A stretch of 5,793 nucleotides of DNA from an uncultured Chloroflexota bacterium (GTDB lineage: Bacteria > Chloroflexota > Chloroflexia > Thermomicrobiales > UBA6265), in the NCBI GenBank assembly GCA_937901745.1, contig CALGSZ010000041.1, positions 1 through 5,793 on the forward strand. The letters are read 5' to 3'. Made by a program: the position numbers and the translations under genes. A model generated the notes under the pieces. It worked only from the letters and a program-made list of their open reading frames with translations, did no database searches and was not told the origin of the DNA. Shown in pieces: positions 1 through 5,242 of this stretch; the stretch's first letter is position 1; each line of letters starts with the position of its first letter.

Positions 1-113
1 CCATCTGCGCGGTGGCATATGGAGGCCTCCAGGTTTTCAGCGCCCGTTTCGAGTTTCTGCTGGTGGCTCTCGCCTGCCTCGCCTCGACGGCGATCCGCTA
101 CCGAAATCCCTAA
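1..113 (+). CDS. C-terminal end of a probable membrane protein (5' end outside window)
   Basis: The reading frame starting at base 3 is open from the left edge to a TAA stop at 111-113 and gives 36 residues. They include a hydrophobic stretch (FEFLLVALACLASTAI) followed by a short basic tail, RYRNP. This looks like a last transmembrane helix with a cytoplasmic end, as in many secondary transporters such as MFS proteins, but too little is present to name a family. Most codons end in G or C, as in the operon genes on the other strand. The gene is convergent with the lsr-like operon. A TAAGGAGG string at the stop resembles a ribosome binding site, but no usable start codon follows it. That the frame is coding is an inference from hydrophobicity and codon use. 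Confidence 0.5.
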   Translation, partial: ICAVAYGGLQVFSARFEFLLVALACLASTAIRYRNP

Positions 114-163
114 GGAGGACGCACCTGAGAACCACGTAGGGTCATCTTCGCGCTCCGACCATC

Positions 164-180
164 GACTGGGTTGGCCAGTC
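164..180. other. small inverted repeat
   Basis: The arms GACTGG (164-169) and CCAGTC (175-180) pair perfectly over 6 bp around a 5-nt loop, GTTGG. The repeat lies 50 nt after the stop of the plus-strand gene. Neither strand has a T-run after it, so an intrinsic terminator is poorly supported. It may be a factor-dependent 3' end structure or chance. Confidence 0.25.
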
Positions 181-309
181 CAGCCACAGCAAAGCGTCGA
201 CCAGAGCAGCAGTAATCGATTGGATCGAAGCGAACCAGGGATGGAAAACAGGACCGTGAGCACGAAGGAAACGACCAGGCTCAATATTCCGGTCAACCGC
301 TACCACGAG

Positions 310-345
310 CCCTCTTCCCCAGCCCGATTCCCCCCGCCCCCTCCC
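310..345 (-). other. candidate G-quadruplex-forming tract
   Basis: The plus strand has six C-runs of at least three: 310-312, 317-320, 323-325, 330-335, 337-341 and 343-345. On the minus strand these are six G-runs separated by loops of 1, 1, 4, 2 and 4 nt, which satisfies the usual G3+N1-7 pattern with two runs to spare. The tract starts 91 nt past the stop codon of the last operon gene, on that operon's transcript strand and beyond its putative terminator hairpin. The motif is seen directly; folding and function are inferred. Confidence 0.5.
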
Positions 346-381
346 GTTGCGTACTTGGGGACCAGCCGAATCAAGTCCGTA

Positions 382-408
382 AAGGGGATCGCCGTGCGGC
401 ATCCCCTT
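382..408 (-). terminator. putative operon terminator hairpin
   Basis: The arms AAGGGGAT (382-389) and ATCCCCTT (401-408) form a perfect 8-bp stem. Inside it GCC (391-393) can pair with GGC (398-400) around GTGC, with C390 bulged, giving a stem of about 11 bp. It begins 28 nt after the TGA of the epimerase-like gene on the minus strand. The T-run on that strand is short (CCCCTTTA), so it is a weak intrinsic terminator or an RNA 3' end stabiliser. The plus strand has no T-run beyond the stem, so minus-strand use is favoured. Confidence 0.45.
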
Positions 409-436
409 CGCCGAATCCTTGCAATTATCGCTGCCT

Positions 437-1150
437 TCAGCCAGGCGGAGAGTGATGACCTCTGCCCATCTCCCGCAGGAGAGCGCCCACGTTCTCGTGA
501 TGGTTGCCCCGCCAGACCGAGCTTCCGGCAACCAAGTACTCCGCACCAGCCTCGACGAACCGCCCGGCAGAGTCGACTGAGACACCTCCGTCGACACCGA
601 CGACCGGGGAGCCAGGCCCGTCAAGAGCAGAACGAAGTCCTTCTATCCTCCGCAGTGTCTCGTCGACTGTCTCCCGGTAGCCAGTCCTGGGGTCGAGGGT
701 AAGGAGTAGCAGTAGCTCCACCTCGTCGAGAAGGGAAGCGATCGGCTCTAGCCCTTGACCTGGAAGGACGCATAGGCCCCTCGTCACCGCACGGTTGCCC
801 CCTACTTCCTCGCCGAAACGCCGCAGCACCTCTTTCGGTCGTGGCGTGGAATCAGGGTGGATGGTGACGACGCCCGGTTCGTACGCCGCCACCAGAGGGA
901 TGAAGTCCTCGGGACGGTCCACCAGGAGATGGATGTCAAGGACGGCTCTTCCTCGTGTCGCGCGGAGGAAAGCGGGTCCGGCGAGCTCGAGCGGGGAGTA
1001 GTGCCCGTCGGTCAGGTCGACGTGGATGTACTCGACTCCAGCGTGTTCAACTTCGTCGCGAGCCCGCTGCAGTTCGCCGAGAGGGCCTTGCACCAGGCCA
1101 ACACTGAGGATCGGGGCGCTCTCCTTGAGCTGCGACAGGCTCTTTCTCAT
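437..1150 (-). CDS. ribulose-phosphate 3-epimerase-family protein, LsrE-like
   Basis: This is a 237-residue TIM-barrel protein of the RPE family, close to the usual length. Visible family motifs in order are APILSVGL (12-19), IHVDLTDGH (42-50), LDIHLLV (71-77), VTIH (95-98), VDGG (186-189) and AGAEYLVAGSS (201-211). The metal and catalytic positions of RPE appear kept: H43, D45, H74 and D187. The loop that normally reads NPGFGGQ is instead DPRTGYR (153-159), and the N-terminal SILSAD is ILSVGL, so the substrate may not be ribulose 5-phosphate. The LSVG sequence and an altered loop are also what I recall of Salmonella LsrE, an RPE-like protein of unclear role in the lsr operon. The ATG overlaps the TGA of lsrF by 4 nt (ATGA) with no good Shine-Dalgarno sequence before it, which suggests translational coupling. 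RPE-fold membership is firm; the LsrE assignment rests on context and remembered similarity. Confidence 0.85.
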   Translation of the reverse strand: MRKSLSQLKESAPILSVGLVQGPLGELQRARDEVEHAGVEYIHVDLTDGHYSPLELAGPAFLRATRGRAVLDIHLLVDRPEDFIPLVAAYEPGVVTIHPDSTPRPKEVLRRFGEEVGGNRAVTRGLCVLPGQGLEPIASLLDEVELLLLLTLDPRTGYRETVDETLRRIEGLRSALDGPGSPVVGVDGGVSVDSAGRFVEAGAEYLVAGSSVWRGNHHENVGALLREMGRGHHSPPG

Positions 1151-2031
1151 ACGTGGACCGGAACGCTTTTGAGGTGCTTCTCGGCCGCTTCGTCTGGGCT
1201 GAGGTTCTCGTGCACGACTGCCCTGACCGCCTGGATCATTCGCGCAGGGTCAGCGCTTTGGAAGATGTTGCGGCCCATATCCACCCCAGCGGCGCCGGCC
1301 TTCATTGCCTTCGACGCCATCGTCAATGCTTCTAGCTCGGGAAGCTTCTTTCCGCCCGCCATGACGATGGGCACAGGACAGGAGGCGACGACGGTTTCGA
1401 AGTCTGGCTCCGTGTAGTAACACTTCACGATCTGAGCACCCAACTCGGAGATGATCCGACACGCGAGACGGAAGTATCGGGCATCTCTCGACATCTCCTT
1501 GCCGACCGCCACCACACCCATGACAGGGACGCCGTACTCGTACCCGGCGTCGACTAACCGAGTGAGGTTGTGAATCGTCTTCGCCTCGTGCTCGGACCCC
1601 ACGAACACCTGCACGGCTACGGCCGCCGCATTGAGTCGGACGGCGTCCTCCATGCTCATGGCTATCTCTTCGTTCGAGAGGTCGTCTTTGAGGACGCTGG
1701 TTCCTCCGGAAGCTCTCAGCACTACCGATCGCGGGAGGTTCGCGGGGACGCTGGTGCGAAGGATGCCGCGTGTGCACATCAGGGCGTCGGCGTACGGGAC
1801 CAGCTCGGGAAGGAGCACATCGGGGCGTTCCAGGCCCCGTGTGGGACCCTGGAAATATCCGTGGTCCACGGCGAGCATCACGGTACGCCCGTCAGCGTCG
1901 AATATACGGGAGAGCCGATGGCGCATCCCCCAGTCGTATCCTTCAGATCCACGCACTCCGATCTCGCCGTTGCACGAGAAGGGAACGTCGAGCTTGAAGT
2001 CGTGCGTCTGTTGAGTATCGACGTCAGGCAC
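1147..2031 (-). CDS. lsrF: LsrF-type 3-hydroxy-5-phosphonooxypentane-2,4-dione thiolase (class I aldolase fold)
   Basis: LsrF is a cytoplasmic TIM-barrel enzyme related to class I aldolases. It transfers an acetyl group from phosphorylated, isomerised AI-2 to CoA, giving dihydroxyacetone phosphate and acetyl-CoA. The 294-residue product matches E. coli LsrF as I recall it almost end to end: YDWGMRHRLSRIF (32-44), VDHGYFQGPTRGLER (55-69), MCTRGILR (85-92), VVLRASGG (103-110), DAVRLN (129-134), CPVPIVMAGGKKLPE (218-232) and GVDMGRNIFQS (249-259). The Schiff-base lysine is K203 in IVKCYY, and D56-H57 are kept. The start is GTG at 2029-2031, the first start in the frame, preceded by AAAGGAGG with only 4 nt of spacing; the next ATG would drop 35 residues that align with the family. 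The gene lies 19 nt after the second permease and overlaps the next gene by 4 nt. Automated pipelines may label it fructose-bisphosphate aldolase. Confidence 0.92.
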   Translation of the reverse strand: MPDVDTQQTHDFKLDVPFSCNGEIGVRGSEGYDWGMRHRLSRIFDADGRTVMLAVDHGYFQGPTRGLERPDVLLPELVPYADALMCTRGILRTSVPANLPRSVVLRASGGTSVLKDDLSNEEIAMSMEDAVRLNAAAVAVQVFVGSEHEAKTIHNLTRLVDAGYEYGVPVMGVVAVGKEMSRDARYFRLACRIISELGAQIVKCYYTEPDFETVVASCPVPIVMAGGKKLPELEALTMASKAMKAGAAGVDMGRNIFQSADPARMIQAVRAVVHENLSPDEAAEKHLKSVPVHV

Positions 2032-2035
2032 CTTG

Positions 2036-2043
2036 CCTCCTTT
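2036..2043 (-). promoter_or_regulatory. ribosome binding site of lsrF
   Basis: The minus strand reads AAAGGAGG, then CAAG, then GTG. It is a near-perfect Shine-Dalgarno sequence with a short spacer. It supports the GTG start and shows that lsrF can be translated independently of the permease gene 19 nt upstream. Confidence 0.75.
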
Positions 2044-2050
2044 CTCCGCG

Positions 2051-2920
2051 TCATTTGAGGGCCCCCTGTTCGAGCCCTTCCACCAGCCAACGCTGCAAGA
2101 AGACGGCTGCCATGTAGACGGGGATCAGACCTGTGAGGGACGCAGCCGCCATTTGTCCGAACTGGACTTGCCGATCCCCTTGAAACAATGAAATGCCCAC
2201 CGGCAACGTCTGCGACGCCGTACTCGTCGTAAAGAATTGGGCGACCAGCAGCTCGTTGTAGGACAAGATGAAGCAAATGATTGCCGCGGCCACGATGCCG
2301 GGTGCCATCAGGCGGAACACCACCTTCCACAGGAGCTGATAGCTCGACGCCCCATCTACTAGAGCTGCCTCTTCGATCTCGATGGGGACACGGCGGACGA
2401 ACCCTTCGAGAAGCCAGACCGCGACGGGGACGTTCGCCAGCCCGTACACGACCGCAAGTCCGACTTCCGAGTTGGTGAGGCCGGCCGCCCTGAACATGTA
2501 AAAGAGCGGAAAGACGGCGAGTACCGGAGGAGCGATGTAGGTCGAGACAACGATCGAGAGCAGCCTGCCGCCCCACAGCTTGAACCGAGCCATCGCATAT
2601 GCGGCAGGTACTGCTATGACGACCGTGATCACGGCGCCGACGCCGGCCGCGGTAAGTGAGTTCTGTAAGTATTCGATGATGGGAACGGATTGAAATGCTC
2701 TCGGCCAGTTGAGCAGCGTCAGAGTCGGCGGAGGGAAGTTGCCTGCGAGCAGATCCGGCTGACGAGTGAAGGAAACGATTAGCAGGTAGAGGATCGGAAA
2801 CGTCGCGAAACCGACGAGCCAGAGCCACACGAATCCTCGCGCAACGAATGCAGATTTCAAGTGTGGTGCGGTTCTCTCCCTGGCGACTTCTCTTTTCACT
2901 GGTACAGCTGCGCTAGCCAT
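2051..2920 (-). CDS. CUT1-family ABC sugar transporter permease (MalG-type)
   Basis: This is a 289-residue inner-membrane subunit of a binding-protein-dependent importer. About six hydrophobic segments are visible, near 29-50, 87-111, 121-143, 152-172, 206-229 and 257-276. The cytoplasmic EAA loop that contacts the ATPase is clear: EEAALVDGAS (183-192), with the family's A-P-G ending near 206-208. The C-terminal end, QRWLVEGLEQGALK, is typical of MalG-type CUT1 permeases. The ATG lies 3 nt after the stop of the first permease, with a weak AAAGGG about 11 nt upstream. It should form the membrane pore with that permease. The ligand cannot be read from this subunit. No ATP-binding subunit is in the window; many CUT1 systems use a shared MsmK/UgpC-type ATPase encoded elsewhere. 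Confidence 0.93.
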   Translation of the reverse strand: MASAAVPVKREVARERTAPHLKSAFVARGFVWLWLVGFATFPILYLLIVSFTRQPDLLAGNFPPPTLTLLNWPRAFQSVPIIEYLQNSLTAAGVGAVITVVIAVPAAYAMARFKLWGGRLLSIVVSTYIAPPVLAVFPLFYMFRAAGLTNSEVGLAVVYGLANVPVAVWLLEGFVRRVPIEIEEAALVDGASSYQLLWKVVFRLMAPGIVAAAIICFILSYNELLVAQFFTTSTASQTLPVGISLFQGDRQVQFGQMAAASLTGLIPVYMAAVFLQRWLVEGLEQGALK

Positions 2921-2923
2921 CGA

Positions 2924-3814
2924 TCAGTAGACCCTTTGTACGGCCCGGTCACGGAGTTTCACGACTGGGAGCATCACAACCGACACAAGGACTACGAACA
3001 CCAGCGTCTTGGCTGCGGCAAGTCCGATATCGAATGTTTCGAGGGCTGTCCGATAGATGTCGTAACTTGCGGTGTATGTGTCGAATCCAGGCCCACCCGC
3101 TGTCATCACATAAACCAGGTCGAACATTCGGAATGACAAGATCAGCTTGAGAGTCGTCACGGCCGCGATCCCAACGGTTATCTGTGGCAGGGTTATGTGC
3201 CAGATCGTCTGAAGACGGGATGCGCCATCGGCAGCTGCTGCTTCAAATATCTCCCGCGGCAACGCCCGCAACTCGGCGAACAACATGAGGACCACGAGCG
3301 GCGTCCACTGCCACACGTCGGCTAGGGCGACACTCCAAAACGCCCACGGGCTTTCCGAAAGGAACGAGATGTGGGAGGTGATAATCCCCAGGTCCGCCAA
3401 CAGCTGGTTGATGGGTCCGTTGTTGTCGAGCAGTAGGCGCCAGGCGACGCCGACCGTCGCCGGAGGCGTTAGTAGCGGCAGTAGAAGAAGAGTCCTGACG
3501 ATGTTTCCCTGCCTCACGAAATGATCGAGGATCAGCGCGGTCGCCAGGCCCAACACGACAGAGCACAAGGTCGTAACGAACGCGAATGCGACGGACTGCC
3601 ATAGAGCGCGGATCGTGACATTCGTTGGGTCCAGCGCCTTGGCGAAGTTGGAGAATCCGACCCAGTCGCGGAACGGTTGGCCGAGGGTGGACCCGGAGAC
3701 CGACAGCGCAGCCGTGTAGAGCAACGGGATCACCGTAAAGACGATGACCGTCCCGATCGTGGGAGCGGACAGCAGCCACGGGCGGCTGCGCTGCCGGATC
3801 GCCGGATGATTCAT
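2924..3814 (-). CDS. CUT1-family ABC sugar transporter permease (MalF-type)
   Basis: This is a 296-residue inner-membrane permease. Six hydrophobic segments lie near 13-36, 71-96, 106-129, 159-183, 213-237 and 266-286. The EAA loop reads EAAAADGAS (191-199) and continues to ITLPQI (207-212), the classic EAA-G-LP pattern. The motif YVMTAGGPG (235-243) before the last helix is characteristic of MalF/UgpA-type CUT1 permeases. The frame stays open much farther upstream, but that part is the antisense-free shadow of the binding-protein gene in another frame. I chose the ATG at 3812-3814 because it overlaps the binding-protein TGA as ATGA and gives a normal-length protein starting MNHPAIRQ. There is no strong Shine-Dalgarno sequence before it, which suggests translational coupling. 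It pairs with the MalG-type permease just downstream. Confidence 0.93.
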   Translation of the reverse strand: MNHPAIRQRSRPWLLSAPTIGTVIVFTVIPLLYTAALSVSGSTLGQPFRDWVGFSNFAKALDPTNVTIRALWQSVAFAFVTTLCSVVLGLATALILDHFVRQGNIVRTLLLLPLLTPPATVGVAWRLLLDNNGPINQLLADLGIITSHISFLSESPWAFWSVALADVWQWTPLVVLMLFAELRALPREIFEAAAADGASRLQTIWHITLPQITVGIAAVTTLKLILSFRMFDLVYVMTAGGPGFDTYTASYDIYRTALETFDIGLAAAKTLVFVVLVSVVMLPVVKLRDRAVQRVY

Positions 3815-5187
3815 GCCAGGACTTCGTTCCAGCGGGTGTGGATGGTTTCCACGGCCTGCTCTGGGCTCTTCGTGCCCTGCAGCATCAGTGCTAGTTCGTC
3901 GTTCAAGATGGTTATTAGCTCCGGCGCTTGGGGCACAGTCGGCCACGACATGGAGTTCTCCACGACCTGTGCCGCAACCGGCTGAACCTTCGGGGCGAAC
4001 TCCTTGTAGACGCCGGAGTTCAGGGTGGACCGTCGGTTCGGATCGATGCCGCTTCCTGTGGTGGTGATGAGCTGTTCGTTGAGCTCGGCGCTGGTGGCGA
4101 ACTTGATGAACTCGAGTGCCAACTCTGGGTTCTGGGCGTTTGCGGAGATCGCAAACGCCCATCCTGCGTTGAGCGCAGTCGCCTGCGGGCCATCAGGTCC
4201 CGTTGGGAGAGGCACTGCCTCCCACTTGTCCACCACGTTCGAATTCTCTTGGTCCTGAGAGAACGTCCCCAGGTCAGTCCAAAACTCCATCATTCCCACT
4301 TTCCCGGCCAACCACTGGGGCAACGCGGTGTCGAAGCCGGTCTCAAGCGGTGTGGGCAGGGCATGGGGTGCCACGTCGGCCATAGCCGTCGCGGCCTGGA
4401 TCGCTGCGGCAGAGTCGAGCCCGGATCGTCCGTCGACGATCGCTTGTCCGCCGAACGTGGCGAGGCGATTGAAGAATGACGAACCGATATCGAATGCTGT
4501 CTTTCGCCCGAGCAGGGCTGCGCCGTAGATTCCTTCGCCTGAGAGCTTTCCTGTGATCTCCTCAGCTACTGCGGTGTATTCATCCCATGTGGTGGGGATC
4601 TCCACGCCAGCCCTCTCGAAGATTTCCATGTTGCAGAAGAGGATGTGGTAGTCCCCGTCGAACGGGAGCCCGTAGCGGCGCCCATGGTGCAGCGTGTAGG
4701 GGTCGTAGATCGCCGGGATGAAGTCGTCGGGCTGGATCTCTCCTGCGTTGTCTTCAATGAGATCCGTGATGTCCGCGAAGACACCCGCTTCTGCGAGGGC
4801 ACCCACTGACGTATACCAGTACTGGAAGACGTCGAACTCGTTGGCGCCTGACTGGACGTCTAACGTGGCTTTCGACTGGATCTCCGTATATGGAACCACT
4901 GTGAACTCGACCGTTGCGCCAGTGCGTTCTTCGAAAAGTGGCTTGAGCAGCTCTGCGGCGCCCGCCTGAGGTTGCGCAGCCAAGAACCTCAGGGTCTGAC
5001 CGCTGAAGTCCTTTGTGGATTCAGCCGAGCTGCCCGTCGCCCCCGCGGTGGTCGCCGCCGGCCCTTCGGATCCGCACGCTGCGAGAATTTGGGTCATCGG
5101 TACTGCGGCGGCCAACATCAACCCGCGCCGGAGAAACTCCTTGCGAGTGATGCCTTGTGAGACGACCCGGTCATTTGCCTTGGGCAT
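3811..5187 (-). CDS. ABC transporter family 1 extracellular substrate-binding lipoprotein
   Basis: This is a 458-residue carbohydrate-binding lipoprotein for the two permeases encoded next to it. The N-terminus has basic residues (TRKEFLRRG, 14-22), a hydrophobic core and a lipobox LAAC (35-38), so C38 should be lipidated and anchor the protein at the outer face of the membrane. The TRKEFLRR segment resembles a Tat signal but has Arg-Lys where Tat has Arg-Arg. A Gly/Ala/Ser/Thr-rich linker (39-60) leads to the mature domain, which shows family 1 features: TLRFLAAQ (66-73), EERTGATVEF, ANEFDVFQYW and a C-terminal EQAVETIHTRWNEVLA. It is clearly longer than LsrB-type AI-2 receptors (about 340 residues) and of another binding-protein class. 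The ATG has AGGAGG 5 nt upstream. The ligand is unknown; the neighbouring enzymes point to DPD/AI-2 or a compound that feeds the same chemistry. Confidence 0.93.
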   Translation of the reverse strand: MPKANDRVVSQGITRKEFLRRGLMLAAAVPMTQILAACGSEGPAATTAGATGSSAESTKDFSGQTLRFLAAQPQAGAAELLKPLFEERTGATVEFTVVPYTEIQSKATLDVQSGANEFDVFQYWYTSVGALAEAGVFADITDLIEDNAGEIQPDDFIPAIYDPYTLHHGRRYGLPFDGDYHILFCNMEIFERAGVEIPTTWDEYTAVAEEITGKLSGEGIYGAALLGRKTAFDIGSSFFNRLATFGGQAIVDGRSGLDSAAAIQAATAMADVAPHALPTPLETGFDTALPQWLAGKVGMMEFWTDLGTFSQDQENSNVVDKWEAVPLPTGPDGPQATALNAGWAFAISANAQNPELALEFIKFATSAELNEQLITTTGSGIDPNRRSTLNSGVYKEFAPKVQPVAAQVVENSMSWPTVPQAPELITILNDELALMLQGTKSPEQAVETIHTRWNEVLA

Positions 5188-5192
5188 TCGTT

Positions 5193-5198
5193 CCTCCT
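5193..5198 (-). promoter_or_regulatory. ribosome binding site of the binding-protein gene
   Basis: The minus strand reads AGGAGG, then AACGA, then ATG. A second purine-rich block, GGGAGG, lies a few nt farther upstream. This strong site fits the high expression that binding proteins need relative to permeases, whose genes lack comparable sites. Confidence 0.75.
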
Positions 5199-5222
5199 CT
5201 TTCCTCCCGTACCCGGTTCGAT

Positions 5223-5242
5223 CTGAGGGGCTGTCCCCTCAG
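5223..5242 (-). other. perfect hairpin spanning the kinase stop codon
   Basis: The arms CTGAGGGG (5223-5230) and CCCCTCAG (5235-5242) form a perfect 8-bp stem with a 4-nt loop. On the minus strand the kinase TGA (5239-5241) lies in the first arm. The hairpin sits about 35 nt before the binding-protein start codon. No T-run follows (ATCGAACC), so it is not a good intrinsic terminator. It more likely acts as an intra-operon RNA structure, for example one that protects the downstream message. The structure is seen in the sequence; the role is inferred. Confidence 0.5.

Larger units (their letters stand above)
114..436. other. convergent intergenic region, no convincing gene
   Basis: This is the gap between the plus-strand membrane-protein tail and the minus-strand operon end. 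Open frames cross it on both strands, but they are low-complexity Arg/Pro/Ser-rich translations that run on into the antisense of the epimerase-like gene, and they show no recognisable domain. I see no tRNA, insertion sequence or CRISPR repeats. The visible structures are three: a small hairpin at 164-180, a C-rich/G-rich tract at 310-345, and a stronger hairpin at 382-408. Confidence 0.6.

Noticed and set aside
111..118. TAAGGAGG, a Shine-Dalgarno-like string on the plus strand
   Set aside because: No ATG, GTG or TTG at suitable spacing opens a plausible gene downstream; TAA is the stop of the preceding frame.
142..624. Minus-strand open frame of 160 codons crossing the end of the epimerase-like gene
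   Set aside because: Its first half is an out-of-frame reading of the epimerase-like gene; the rest shows no motif or ribosome binding site.
19..702. Plus-strand open frame of 227 codons
   Set aside because: It is Arg/Ser/Pro-rich without a domain, lies partly antisense to the epimerase-like gene, and competes with a better hydrophobic frame at 1-113.
857..1417. Long plus-strand open frame antisense to the epimerase-like gene and lsrF
   Set aside because: It is a high-GC antisense shadow; both opposing genes have strong family motifs and the antisense product has none.
1147..2031. Label as glycolytic class I fructose-bisphosphate aldolase
   Set aside because: Near end-to-end similarity to LsrF, including DHGYFQGP and GVDMGRNIFQS, and the adjacent LsrK-type kinase make the LsrF role more likely.
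1570..2058. Plus-strand open frame antisense to lsrF
   Set aside because: It mirrors the conserved lsrF coding region and its product resembles no known domain.
1878..2828. Minus-strand 316-codon frame overlapping the second permease and lsrF
   Set aside because: It is an Arg-rich frameshifted reading of the second permease, whose true frame has membrane segments and the EAA loop.
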